Counted from the first letter of the stretch, positions 34,799-43,816 are shown. The stretch is 64,000 nucleotides of DNA from Flavobacterium zhairuonense (GCF_004352915.1 NZ_SJSY01000076.1:558001-622000), one strand, 5' to 3'. A program made the numbers and translations. The notes: a model not told the origin generated them from the sequence alone.

Positions 34799-34808
34799 AA
34801 AACAATAT

Positions 34809-35522
34809 ATGAATACTTCAACAGCAAACAATTACAAAGCGATGGACTTATCTCAATTTTCTGCTCAACAATTAAAAGAAGCTTTAAATAAAATTGAAAA
34901 CAAAAAATTGGAAGAAAGAGATGCTTATAAAAAATTAGTAGCCGAAACGATTCCGAAAGCGCTTTCAAGACTACACGAAACATCTGAAATGATGAGAAAT
35001 GCCAAAACTGAAACTTTCCAGTTATTTGAAACCATTTTGGATTTAAAAAATCAAGTTTATGGTTTTAAAGAAAAACAAATGTCGCATACATTTTCAAATG
35101 ACAAAGAAGAAATTACAATTGGATATCGCATTAACGAAGGTTGGGACGACACCGTAACAATTGGAATTGAAAAAGTACAGAATTATATTTCGTCGCTTTC
35201 TACAAGCAAAGAGACAGCTTCGTTAGTTAAAATTGTTTTCAATCTTTTAAAAAAGGATGCAAAAGGAAACCTAAAAGGTTCCAGAGTTTTAGAACTTCAA
35301 AAACTGACAAAGGAATTCAACAACGAAGAGTTTACAGATGGTGTTGAAATTATTGCTTCTTCGTTTAAACCTGTACGTTCGAGCTGGTTTATTGAAGCAT
35401 GTAGAATTGATGAAAATGGCGTAAGAACCAATATTCCGTTGTCGATATCTTCTGTTGATTTTTTACAAGGATATGCTTTTAATTTCTTTAACCAACAAAA
35501 CAAACAAAATCATGCAGCTTAG
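34809..35522 (+). CDS. DUF3164 protein (Mu-type early phage protein)
   Basis: The 237-aa product starts MNTSTANNYKAMDLSQFSAQ and contains the DUF3164 layout. A helical N-terminal region (KKLEERDAYKKLVAE, then LFETILDLKNQVYGFKEKQ) is followed by a beta region (ITIGYRINEGWDDTVTIGIEKV) and the C-terminal SFKPVRSSWFIEACRIDENG. DUF3164 genes sit in the early region of Mu-like transposable phages near the MuA/MuB transposase genes. Neither transposase gene is present here, suggesting loss of mobility. Its molecular role is not known. Confidence 0.85.
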   Translation: MNTSTANNYKAMDLSQFSAQQLKEALNKIENKKLEERDAYKKLVAETIPKALSRLHETSEMMRNAKTETFQLFETILDLKNQVYGFKEKQMSHTFSNDKEEITIGYRINEGWDDTVTIGIEKVQNYISSLSTSKETASLVKIVFNLLKKDAKGNLKGSRVLELQKLTKEFNNEEFTDGVEIIASSFKPVRSSWFIEACRIDENGVRTNIPLSISSVDFLQGYAFNFFNQQNKQNHAA

Positions 35523-35676
35523 TACCATCCATTTATCGTTGCTTTTAGCTTTTCTATTGATTGCAACCAATTTGAAACCAATATTTTTATTTAGAGAATG
35601 GTTTTATTTCAAATTAAAAACAACTTTTAAACAATACCTAAATGAGCGTAAAAATAAAGCCAATTACAGATCATGA
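35512..35676 (+). CDS. Small membrane protein
   Basis: The 54-aa product starts at the ATG at 35512 (MQLSTIHLSLLLAFLLIATN), overlapping the DUF3164 stop by 11 bp. One hydrophobic helix (about residues 5-25) is followed by a basic tail (FREWFYFKLKTTFKQYLNER). A longer frame from 35455 adds 19 residues inside DUF3164 and is less likely. Function unknown. Confidence 0.5.
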   Translation: MQLSTIHLSLLLAFLLIATNLKPIFLFREWFYFKLKTTFKQYLNERKNKANYRS

Positions 35677-35842
35677 AAGCTATAAAGTAAACGAACATAT
35701 TATCTTTAAAGACGGACTTGGAAACTGGAATTGCAGTAATGACTTATCCCAGAAAGAGCGTCTTGCTTTTAATCAGTACGAAAGCATTGTGATTAAAAAT
35801 CCGAGATTCAAAAAACATACAACAGCCACTTACAAAGGCTAA
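35642..35842 (+). CDS. Small early phage hypothetical protein
   Basis: The 66-aa soluble basic product reads MSVKIKPITDHESYKVNEHI at the start and includes GLGNWNCSNDLSQKERLAFN. It overlaps the preceding small ORF by 35 bp. Position and codon use fit a real early gene. Function unknown. Confidence 0.55.
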   Translation: MSVKIKPITDHESYKVNEHIIFKDGLGNWNCSNDLSQKERLAFNQYESIVIKNPRFKKHTTATYKG

Positions 35843-36249
35843 AAGACCTTCTAACTTGTAGCCTTCAAAAATACAAGTAAAAAAAAATGGTTCCTGATTC
35901 TTCTTCTTTCTGAAGAGAACCAGGAACCGGCAAAACGGGCGATTTCTGCCCTAATAAAATAACAGCCAAAACGCATTCTTTCTATTGGAATCCAAGCCTT
36001 AAAAGGTTTTGGAAACAGGATTGTCATGCGGAGTTTGCAGACTTAAATTGCTAAATAAAATCTTTAACAATTACAACCTCAGAACGAGGCTCAATATAAA
36101 ATGGCATTAAGGAGTAAAACCTTTTATTTAAAATGATTAAATGGTTTTGGCTGTCTTAAATATGATGTCCTTTTATTCAAATTATTAACTCTTTTAAACT
36201 TCGTTCTTAAAACTTTTCTTTTTTCTTATCATTCAAAATATTATCTCTC
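35843..36249. other. 407-bp gap with RNA-like hairpins, no gene
   Basis: A stem GGTTCCTG/CAGGAACC (35889-35896 with 35921-35928) lies near the left end. A small GGGC/GCCC stem follows near 35937-35951. The remainder is AT-rich with no ORF above about 30 codons. The first stem may end the early transcript, though it lacks a clear T-run. Confidence 0.5.
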
Positions 36250-36495
36250 ATGCCTATATCATCAAACAGAAGTCTCGGAATTCAAAAAAATAAATTAATG
36301 CGTTACAAACTCATTAAAGAACTGTATCAAAAGCACAAAACGGAAGACATTCCGACTACCGTTGTGTGGCGTAAATACGTCTATCCGGTTTACCCGATTT
36401 CGAGAACTACTTTGTATGAAATTCTCTGTACACCTATCACATCTGAACTAAAAAAAATCGAAGAACTTATGAGCAATCAACAAAGGCCTTCTTAA
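36250..36495 (+). CDS. Small basic protein with possible helix-turn-helix
   Basis: The 81-aa product is basic (KNKLMRYKLIKELYQKHKTE). A segment VVWRKYVYPVYPISRTTLYE, continuing EILCTPI, could form a helix-turn-helix ending in a recognition helix (SRTTLYEIL). It stands alone between the early genes and the lysis cassette, the usual place of a middle or late regulator, but that is inference. No family recognised. Confidence 0.55.
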   Translation: MPISSNRSLGIQKNKLMRYKLIKELYQKHKTEDIPTTVVWRKYVYPVYPISRTTLYEILCTPITSELKKIEELMSNQQRPS

Positions 36496-36558
36496 TTCAT
36501 ATAAAAGAAAAAATCATTCTTTTTAAATCTTCAAAAACATCCTTTTTGTGATGCAAAG

Positions 36559-36670
36559 ATGAAGCATTTACTTCATCTAAAACGACTTCTGTTCGCTTTC
36601 CTTACAACTCTGTAAAGCCCTAGAATACAAATGTTCGCAGACCTTGCATTCATTTTTTTTAGGGCTTTTT
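36559..36670 (+). terminator. Structured intergenic region before the lysis cassette
   Basis: It contains the hairpin GATGAAG...CTTCATC (from 36559) and a stem AAAGCCCTA (36614-36622)/TAGGGCTTT (36660-36668) followed by T residues. The latter is terminator-like with a 37-nt loop. Part of the loop and left arm belongs to an element repeated at 47371. Confidence 0.5.
36597..36635. promoter_or_regulatory. Intergenic element shared with 47371-47407 (copy 1)
   Basis: CTTACAACTCTGTAAAGCCC followed by TAGAATACAAATGTT matches TTTACAACCTTGTAAAGTCC followed by CAGAACATCAATGTT at 47371-47407. Copy 1 precedes the lysis cassette and copy 2 precedes the 2476-aa gene. Two similar sites before two late transcription units suggest a regulatory role. 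Confidence 0.45.
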
Positions 36671-36814
36671 TCACCCAATATTTGCAATCTCAAAAGGAAA
36701 CAACTATACCTCGAAACCGAAAAAAAACGGGTTTCACTTCCTTCAAAAAAACAACATTCAGGTTGTCTTTTCAAAAACAATTTTAAACCTAACATTCAAC
36801 ATTAAACACATTCA

Positions 36815-37102
36815 ATGGAGCAGTTTTTATACCCCACTCTCACCGCATTCTTTGCCGGTTTTATCACTTGGTTTTTCTCAATGCGAAAATCACTTGCTGA
36901 AGACCGCGCGGCCGAACTTGACAATGCGGTAAGCGCCGTAAAATATTACCGTGATCTTCTGGACGACATTACCGCCAGACTTACTGCGGCAACAGAAACG
37001 ATCAAAAAAATGGAAATACAGCATAAAGAACTCATGCTGATCAACCAGCAATTGGTTGACGAATTACAAAAATTTAAACAATTAAACGGAAAAAGCTCAT
37101 GA
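36815..37102 (+). CDS. Holin-like membrane protein of the lysis cassette
   Basis: The 95-aa product has one membrane helix (about residues 5-22, PTLTAFFAGFITWFFSM) followed by a coiled coil (about 30-88; LDDITARLTAATETIKKMEI). A single N-terminal helix with a cytoplasmic coiled coil occurs in some phage holins or lysis-timing proteins. It overlaps the endolysin gene by 4 bp (ATGA), which argues strongly for a lysis role. It could instead be an unrelated membrane-anchored scaffold. Confidence 0.6.
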   Translation: MEQFLYPTLTAFFAGFITWFFSMRKSLAEDRAAELDNAVSAVKYYRDLLDDITARLTAATETIKKMEIQHKELMLINQQLVDELQKFKQLNGKSS

Positions 37103-37551
37103 CACTAGCTCAAAAAACGATCGAAATCGCAACGGCACAAATTGGTGTCGAGGAAATTCCAAGAAACAGCAACTCAGGTCCCGAAGTTGAAATTTATTTA
37201 AGAAGTGTCGGACTTGGAAAAGGATATGCCTGGTGCATGGCTTTTGTTTACTGGTGCACACAGAATGCTTCACAGCAAATGAATGCTAAAAATCCTTTAA
37301 AGAAAACCGGCGGTGTTCTAGACCAATACAATTCAAGACCACTTTTGGCAAAGAAGACACCTCAACCCGGAGATGTTTTTATTCTGGACTTCAATAACGG
37401 TACAGGCCACGCCGGATTTGTGGAGAAAATTGCTGGAAATACGATTTATACTATTGAAGGAAACACCAATGATTCTGGCGGACGCGAAGGCTATAAAGTT
37501 GCCAGAAGAAAACGTGATATAAAAAGCGTGAAAAGCTTTTTACGACTGTAA
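37099..37551 (+). CDS. CHAP-type peptidoglycan endolysin (TIGR02594-like)
   Basis: The 150-aa NlpC/P60-superfamily amidase/peptidase has catalytic Cys46 in GYAWCMAFVYWC, His104 in GTGHAGFVEK and Glu120/Asn122 in YTIEGNTN. The N-terminal ALG-type helix (QKTIEIATAQIGVEEIPRNS) is typical of TIGR02594-like phage hydrolases. It has no signal peptide, so it should need a holin to reach the wall. It is coupled to the holin-like gene (4-bp overlap) and followed after 28 bp by the spanin-like gene. Confidence 0.88.
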   Translation: MTLAQKTIEIATAQIGVEEIPRNSNSGPEVEIYLRSVGLGKGYAWCMAFVYWCTQNASQQMNAKNPLKKTGGVLDQYNSRPLLAKKTPQPGDVFILDFNNGTGHAGFVEKIAGNTIYTIEGNTNDSGGREGYKVARRKRDIKSVKSFLRL

Positions 37552-37579
37552 AACAAAAACTTATAAACCAATTTTAATT

Positions 37580-38080
37580 ATGACTAAAAAACTAAAATAT
37601 CTTGTTTTTTCTCTTTTCATTATCCTGATCATGATTTCATGCCGAAGTCCGAAACCGGTGCAAAATGAAAACAAAATTCAGACCATAACTATTACCGAAA
37701 CTTTACACGATACAATCTTTAAAATTGCAAAAGACAGCAGTTCCTACCATGCATTATTAGAATGTCTTAACGGAAAAGTAATTCTTAAAAATGTTATTCA
37801 GGCCGAACCAGGGCGTACATTAAAAAGCCCAAAGGTTCGACTTGATAACAATAAACTCCAAGTCGACTGCAACCTGAAAGAACAGGAACTCTACGCCCAT
37901 TGGAAATCGAAACAGGTTAAAGATGTCCAAGAGAAAACGATCACGATTACCAAGTTTGTCAACTATCTTACTTTTTGGCAGAAAGTTCAGATTTGGCTGG
38001 GAAGATTGCTACTTCTTATTCTACTTTTTTTGATTGGAAGATTCCTCTACAAAATCTATAAACCGCTCTGGTTTAACTAA
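37580..38080 (+). CDS. Probable unimolecular spanin (lipoprotein with C-terminal membrane helix)
   Basis: The 166-aa product has a lipoprotein signal with lipobox IMISC (Cys21) and a periplasmic region of about 110 residues (helical and beta mixed, EQELYAHWKSKQVKDVQEK). A C-terminal membrane helix (about 137-158, WLGRLLLLILLFLIGRFLY) ends in a short basic tail. Outer-membrane lipid anchor plus inner-membrane helix in one chain is the defining architecture of u-spanins such as T1 gp11, which fuse the membranes in the last step of lysis. Position directly after the endolysin supports this. Sequence identity to known spanins is not claimed. Confidence 0.7.
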   Translation: MTKKLKYLVFSLFIILIMISCRSPKPVQNENKIQTITITETLHDTIFKIAKDSSSYHALLECLNGKVILKNVIQAEPGRTLKSPKVRLDNNKLQVDCNLKEQELYAHWKSKQVKDVQEKTITITKFVNYLTFWQKVQIWLGRLLLLILLFLIGRFLYKIYKPLWFN

Positions 38081-38126
38081 AAACTTCCATTTCTAATTCC
38101 GCACTGGAAATAAATTAAAAATTTTT

Positions 38127-38262
38127 AACACATAGAAACATAGTTTCTCTAAATAAATTAAAGAATACTAAAGAGAAATATATTCCTCCCACATAGCTAA
38201 TGATTACTAAAGACAAGTGAAACGCCTTTTTAGATCACTCTGAATCTATGTGTCTATGTGTT
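38127..38262. repeat. CACATAG-type inverted repeat (family 6)
   Basis: The arms AACACATAGAAACATAG (38127-38143) and CTATGTGTCTATGTGTT (38246-38262) match in 16 of 17 positions as reverse complements. They enclose about 100 bp with internal complementarity. The element separates the lysis cassette from the first large gene. It has the look of another small flavobacterial inverted-repeat element. Confidence 0.75.
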
Positions 38263-38300
38263 GAACAAATTATACCCAACGAACAAATAATACTTAAAAT

Positions 38301-40475
38301 ATGTCCGCAAAATCCCATTTTTTTATAGAGTCGGGAGGTTTTCCCGCGCAGTTGTCAGACCAAGGTTTTGGACCTCAATCTGAAACTGTTTTCAACCTGA
38401 CTTCTAGATTTTCTTTAGGCACTCCCAAAAAGGCCTATTCTATTTGCAAAGGAATTGTTTTGGTTCAACCTCAAACCGGTAATCCGGATAAAGTGAATCT
38501 AATTCTTCGTCCTTACAATCAGCCTTTTCCTGGATTAAATATCAAATATTTTGTTTACAGAGGTTTACAGAAAAGTGATTTTTTTACTAATGATTCAGAT
38601 CCTTTAGTTATTAAGAATGAAGGATCGTATTCAGATTTCATCGACAAAATAAACATCGATTTTAAAGCTTTTCATGAAGGACGTGTAGAAAAAGACGGCG
38701 AAACTGTCACGCCTATTCCTGTTCCTGCTTTCACAGCTAAATTTATTGGTTATGATAAAGATCTAACTGATACAACAATCTCAATTTCTGACTTCTTTTT
38801 TAAGGAATCGAAATTTGTCGCGACTGGCGATACTTTCGATGAAAAAGACGATTTCGAATTGCCTCTAATCGATATTGGAAAATCATTAGGAAATTTTGCT
38901 GAAGGCGAATGCGGAATTGATGTTGTTCTAAATTACGGCGATTACAAACATGATTTTGACAATTCAGAGTTTGCTTTTGATTTAGAATATGCCCGCAAAC
39001 CTTTTGCAGAAATTGCAGTAAATGGCGAAACTGATTTCATTAAGAAATTGCAGCGTGAGCAAAGCACCCAATTTATTGATATTGCTGCTTTTTATGGTTT
39101 GCATGTTGAAAATGGAGTTGTTACGGCAACTGCTTCTGGTGTGAAAACTGAGAAAAAAGGAAACGCAATTTTCAGTGATTTGCTAAATAATTTCTGGACC
39201 AAAAACAATTGGTACATCTACATTCAAAGCGACCGTACACGCAGTTATGATTTTTATGGAAACTATAAAATTGGTGAAGGAGCTGAAAACCTAAAAACAG
39301 GATTGTTGATAGATACGTCTACAAATGAAGTTCCCATGACTGCTGTTACGTACGGCACTTCTGGATGGCCAGTTTTGGTTAATACGCAAGAACAAGCCAA
39401 TACAATTACTACCAATAACTTGTACCTACAATTTCCAACAGACAACAATAACAACACCGCTTTTTACGGACAACTTGCCAAAGTTGCCAATGCCCAAAAA
39501 GACAATTTTATTAATGCCGATGGCTTACGATTGCCTCCTGATGAAGAAGGAAATTACAGTACGTTGACCTCAACAGTGCAATTGACAACTCCAGCTGTGG
39601 CAGGCGAAAATATTGCTGCATTAAGTCTTTTAATTTATCAGGGGAAAATTAATACTTATGAAATTCGTGCCGAAGAAGACGAAAACGGAGATCCTATAGC
39701 CTTAAATGGTGTTGCAAACTTTTTTGATGATGTTTTTAATTTAATAAAAGCCAGTCCATTATTGAATTTAGGCAGTGATAACAGTTACTCCAGAATGACT
39801 TCTGAAAAACTGAATCTTATCAATGAGTTTTATGATAAAAAACAGCAGGGAATTTCAATTATTCAAACGCTTACAGTAAACGATGTTATTGAAACCGGAA
39901 TTGAAGAAACACCAACTCTTGCCCGTGTGACTTATCTAACAGAAGCTGTTGATGTTATGAATAATGCCGTTTCTGCCACCGGAAGCACAACGTCAACAAC
40001 TAATACATCTGCTTCAGCAAGTGGCGCAGTTGGCAATAGCAAAACGTACCAGTTACCTGATCCTTACTATTACAATTTAAAGATGTTTACGGACAGTACT
40101 GAAACTATTACTGGATTGGAACTTAAAACTTTAGATGGCTCTACTCCAAATAAAATTATTTTGGGATTGACTAAAGCTGAAAATGACTCTATACAAGGTT
40201 TGATTACGAATGAAACGAAAAATCCTCGATTGTTTTTGATTGATCTTTTTGAGGATGGGAATGAGTTAATTTCTCCTGAGGATATTAAATATCAGAAATT
40301 CAGAATTGGAGTTGTGATTGAAAATGCTGATGGCAATAATAAACTCAAAGAACCTGACAATCCTGTTTTTGTTTATTCACTTGATAAGAGATATCATTTT
40401 AGTAAAGGGTATAGTGATTATGTTAAAGAGGATTTGAGAAAAGAATTAATGTTAGATTTAGACCTATCAATATAA
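38301..40475 (+). CDS. Large unknown island protein A (724 aa)
   Basis: No signal peptide. About residues 1-270 are beta-rich (PKKAYSICKGIVLVQPQTGN; VNLILRPYNQPFPGLNIKYF), and the FAEGECGIDVVLNYGDYKHD region looks like a folded capsid- or hub-like beta domain. A Ser/Thr/Ala-rich linker (about 560-575, TGSTTSTTNTSASASGA) precedes a C-terminal domain of about 150 residues. It shares a TAATG junction (1-bp overlap) with the toxin gene, so the two are translationally coupled. It could be a carrier, structural partner or adaptor for the toxin. I recognise no family. Confidence 0.75.
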   Translation: MSAKSHFFIESGGFPAQLSDQGFGPQSETVFNLTSRFSLGTPKKAYSICKGIVLVQPQTGNPDKVNLILRPYNQPFPGLNIKYFVYRGLQKSDFFTNDSDPLVIKNEGSYSDFIDKINIDFKAFHEGRVEKDGETVTPIPVPAFTAKFIGYDKDLTDTTISISDFFFKESKFVATGDTFDEKDDFELPLIDIGKSLGNFAEGECGIDVVLNYGDYKHDFDNSEFAFDLEYARKPFAEIAVNGETDFIKKLQREQSTQFIDIAAFYGLHVENGVVTATASGVKTEKKGNAIFSDLLNNFWTKNNWYIYIQSDRTRSYDFYGNYKIGEGAENLKTGLLIDTSTNEVPMTAVTYGTSGWPVLVNTQEQANTITTNNLYLQFPTDNNNNTAFYGQLAKVANAQKDNFINADGLRLPPDEEGNYSTLTSTVQLTTPAVAGENIAALSLLIYQGKINTYEIRAEEDENGDPIALNGVANFFDDVFNLIKASPLLNLGSDNSYSRMTSEKLNLINEFYDKKQQGISIIQTLTVNDVIETGIEETPTLARVTYLTEAVDVMNNAVSATGSTTSTTNTSASASGAVGNSKTYQLPDPYYYNLKMFTDSTETITGLELKTLDGSTPNKIILGLTKAENDSIQGLITNETKNPRLFLIDLFEDGNELISPEDIKYQKFRIGVVIENADGNNKLKEPDNPVFVYSLDKRYHFSKGYSDYVKEDLRKELMLDLDLSI

Positions 40476-43429
40476 TGGAACAGGCAGCAATATTAAAATC
40501 AGGGGAAGTTGTCAAATTAACTGGACTAATTAACCCAAAATATACTATATACGGTTTTTTAAATTCGTTTGAAGTAGTCATTAATGGAGTAACTAAAATA
40601 TATAAAGAAACACTAAAAGAGGATTTTAGAGATGATGATCTTTTTGGACAAATAGATAAAGATGTAATTGGTGGATTTTATGAACAAGATTTTTTTCTAG
40701 AATATCTTACAGATAAAAATAAGCTTAACCAATTAAAAGATCATAAATATCCTTTTAAATCAGCATCTGTTAATGATGAAATAATTGTAAAAAAATTAAA
40801 AGTTTTAAGTCCATATACTGATTTCTGTAAAATTGAAACTTATAAGTGGACTTATCAACCAAATATTCCAATCGTAGATTACGGAACTTGGCAAATTAAA
40901 ATCCCAAATGGAGTTTTTCCAAATCCTCCAGAAGGAGTAAATACTCAATTGAACCCAACAGCCATGCAGTTTTATAGTCACAAAATTGGATTATTTGTAA
41001 CTCCACTTACAGATCAAAATGATAAACAAGCAAAAGCTTTTTTATTTGCTAAAATTGGTATTCTAATAAACTCAATAGAAAGAATATTTAATTTAATAGA
41101 ATTAGATACTAATAGTGATTTTGGTCAATATATTAATAGCCAAAAATCTGAATGGAGCACACAACCCATTTTTACAAATCCAACTGTTGCTGTTTTAGAA
41201 GACTATATGAGAATTTTAACTAATTTCTACAACAGTTTCTATATTAATCAAATTCTAATTAAAAAAGCTCCCAATAAAGAAAAATTTTATTGGCTAGCAC
41301 GATGTTTGTCAGCAGAAGCTTTGTCTATGGTTCCAACAAATGACAAAATTGAATTATTAAAAAATATAAGTGGCTTTAGTCATTATTTGACAGAAAGCAA
41401 TAATGGAGAACAATTAGCTTTAAAGATTATAGAATCTTTTACTTTTAATTCTGTAACTGCGGCAGAGAGAAATGATTTGCTTTACGCATTAATGCAAATA
41501 CAAGTTTATCAAGTACCAAATTCTTACAAAAAAACAAAAACATTTGATACTAAACAAACTCTTTTTGAAATATTATATTCAAAAATTGACGATGATAGAA
41601 TCAGTAGATACACTGTTGGTCCACTAGAATATATTGCTGGTTTTCTAAAAACTAACGACAACAGGAAAAAATTTATCCTATTATTGTATAAAATATGGAA
41701 ATCTTCAATGTACAATCCAAAATATGCTGATCCATCTTATTCATCACCAGCAAATATTTTCGGAATATACCCTGAGTCTTATTATATGAAATTAATTCCT
41801 GAAAATGATAATTCAAGTTCTTCATCTGCATTCTATAATCCAGAAACTTCTCCTGCAATATTAGTGTACAATGCCTCAACTAGTAGTTCTACAGATCATT
41901 ATATGAGAACAACCGGTGTAGAATATATATTGGGTGATCTTGAAGGGAAAAAAATAAAAATACATCAAAAGCAAACGACTTCAATTATAGAAAATTCTTC
42001 AAAGGAAAATAATCAACACATTAGTACTTTTACTTCATTATATGGTACATATGACCTGTATCAGCCTATCTCCATTATAGGTTTTAGACCTGATTTAGAT
42101 TTGGTAGAAACTTTTGAAGATCCAGAAACTGGTGTTAACCTAAATGATCCTTTCCCTAATATTCCTGTATTCTTCTTATACTATATGCAAGATTATAGCG
42201 ACTTAAAGAAACTAGATTTTGGTATTGTTCTAGTAGCCGAAGTTGCTTTAAATTTAACCGGCGTTGGTGCATTAAATGATTTGAAATATCTTGGCTATCT
42301 ATCTAAAGCAAGATCTGTTTGGACAGGAACTGCAACAGCATCAGAAACTGTATTATTTTGGAAAGCAGTAGAAGGAGTCAACGCAACCGTACAATTTACA
42401 GCCGATAATTTATCAGCCATTAATAATTATTCCAACAACACAACTACCGATCCTGATATAAAAGAATTCACTAATAAAGTAAGTGTCTTATTTGACATAC
42501 TTACAATTGTATCTTTAGGTACTGATCCTATTATGAAAAAAAAACTTACCAATGCTGCAGCAGAAGTAGTTGCACAAGAGGCTAAGTTAATAACGCGAGG
42601 TAAGAGCCATGGATTAAGTACTGACACAATGAATGCAATTAAATCAATCTGTGATGTAGAAACTTTGACAGATTTAATGGATTTAAAAATAAACAACTTA
42701 CCAACTTATGCAAATGACAACATTTTAGTAAAATATAGTACTTTTACAAAAGAAGAAAAATATGATTTTTTTACCAGTTTTTACAATATTAATAAAGAGG
42801 CTGACTGGACCAAAATGAATATTCAGCATACAAGAATATTAAATGGCGCTCCTAAGCAGTATACTCTGGTAGATATCTGGAGAAATGAAATTAAATACTT
42901 AAAAAATCAAAGGACTATTGAGGTTTTAGAAGGATTCCATATTATAATAAATAATAGTAAATTATTAGAACATATTCATAAAGGCCATGGAGGACTTAGT
43001 TCTGGAAAGCCTTGGGCAACTGGGGCGCACAACTTAGATTTACTAGATGGAGTTCGATGGAGGTGGGCAGATGAATCTCTAGTTTTAACTGATTCCAAAG
43101 GATACAAGTACGGTAAAATACAACGAAATATGTCAGATATGGGATGGACAGGTGGCAGACCTCCTACTCCTTGGAAAACTAAAACAGATGAAACAACATT
43201 TTGGAAAAAATACAGTAATGATCCTTCTGAAAATATTCAGCGTATAAATGAAGAAATGTCTTTAGCATTTGCAAATAAAAAGTTTACTCGATTTCAATAT
43301 AATCGGGATGGTATAACTATTAAATCAGATATTTTTCATGGTTTTGCAAGTGATGGAAAAGAAATTGAAATAGTCTTAAAACATGGAACAAATCAAATAA
43401 TTAGTATATATCCAACTTTTACAAAATAA
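40475..43429 (+). CDS. Polymorphic-toxin-like protein with EndoU/BECR-like C-terminus (984 aa)
   Basis: Residues 1-580 are a helical, unrecognised region without a signal peptide. About 585-700 contain hydrophobic pretoxin-like segments (FGIVLVAEVALNLTGVGALN; LFDILTIVSLGTDPIMKKK). The last ~150 residues look like a nuclease toxin: HIHKGHGG (H833, H835, H838), ATGAHN (H852), IFHGF, and a final VLKHGTNQIISIYPTF. That pattern resembles the EndoU/BECR RNase fold (His...His...Lys/Tyr with a terminal YP strand), but I cannot confirm it without structure comparison. The gene is visibly more AT-rich than the 724-aa gene before it, suggesting an exchanged module. A small candidate immunity gene follows after 7 bp. 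Confidence 0.65.
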   Translation: MEQAAILKSGEVVKLTGLINPKYTIYGFLNSFEVVINGVTKIYKETLKEDFRDDDLFGQIDKDVIGGFYEQDFFLEYLTDKNKLNQLKDHKYPFKSASVNDEIIVKKLKVLSPYTDFCKIETYKWTYQPNIPIVDYGTWQIKIPNGVFPNPPEGVNTQLNPTAMQFYSHKIGLFVTPLTDQNDKQAKAFLFAKIGILINSIERIFNLIELDTNSDFGQYINSQKSEWSTQPIFTNPTVAVLEDYMRILTNFYNSFYINQILIKKAPNKEKFYWLARCLSAEALSMVPTNDKIELLKNISGFSHYLTESNNGEQLALKIIESFTFNSVTAAERNDLLYALMQIQVYQVPNSYKKTKTFDTKQTLFEILYSKIDDDRISRYTVGPLEYIAGFLKTNDNRKKFILLLYKIWKSSMYNPKYADPSYSSPANIFGIYPESYYMKLIPENDNSSSSSAFYNPETSPAILVYNASTSSSTDHYMRTTGVEYILGDLEGKKIKIHQKQTTSIIENSSKENNQHISTFTSLYGTYDLYQPISIIGFRPDLDLVETFEDPETGVNLNDPFPNIPVFFLYYMQDYSDLKKLDFGIVLVAEVALNLTGVGALNDLKYLGYLSKARSVWTGTATASETVLFWKAVEGVNATVQFTADNLSAINNYSNNTTTDPDIKEFTNKVSVLFDILTIVSLGTDPIMKKKLTNAAAEVVAQEAKLITRGKSHGLSTDTMNAIKSICDVETLTDLMDLKINNLPTYANDNILVKYSTFTKEEKYDFFTSFYNINKEADWTKMNIQHTRILNGAPKQYTLVDIWRNEIKYLKNQRTIEVLEGFHIIINNSKLLEHIHKGHGGLSSGKPWATGAHNLDLLDGVRWRWADESLVLTDSKGYKYGKIQRNMSDMGWTGGRPPTPWKTKTDETTFWKKYSNDPSENIQRINEEMSLAFANKKFTRFQYNRDGITIKSDIFHGFASDGKEIEIVLKHGTNQIISIYPTFTK

Positions 43430-43436
43430 TATAATT

Positions 43437-43790
43437 ATGAATGCATTAGAACAAAAAAAAATAAAATTTATAAATAGAATAGTTGATGATAAAGTTTATA
43501 AAATTGCTACTGGTGGTATTGGACATATCCAATCAATAACAAGCATTGATACATTAAACAATTTCATCAACATGACAAATGCAACAATTAATGGTAATTT
43601 CAGTTCTATTGATGATCCTGATGTAAGTAGCAACTATGAAGTTGCATTTATTACTCCAAATGGAGTTGAAATATTGGATGAAAATGTTGAAAATGTTATT
43701 GATATAATTCCTTTACAAGAATTTAAAGAAATATTAATTGGTTGGAGAGATTTTTTATTGACCCCTCCATTAAATGGAACTAAAGTTTAA
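43437..43790 (+). CDS. Candidate immunity protein for the upstream toxin
   Basis: The 117-aa soluble product is acidic in its C-terminal half (EILDENVENVIDIIPLQEF). It starts 7 bp after the toxin stop codon and has the same AT-rich composition. Size, position and acidity fit an immunity protein that binds a basic nuclease domain. No family recognised. Confidence 0.6.
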   Translation: MNALEQKKIKFINRIVDDKVYKIATGGIGHIQSITSIDTLNNFINMTNATINGNFSSIDDPDVSSNYEVAFITPNGVEILDENVENVIDIIPLQEFKEILIGWRDFLLTPPLNGTKV

Positions 43791-43816
43791 TATGTCCCAC
43801 AAAAGATTATAAAAAA

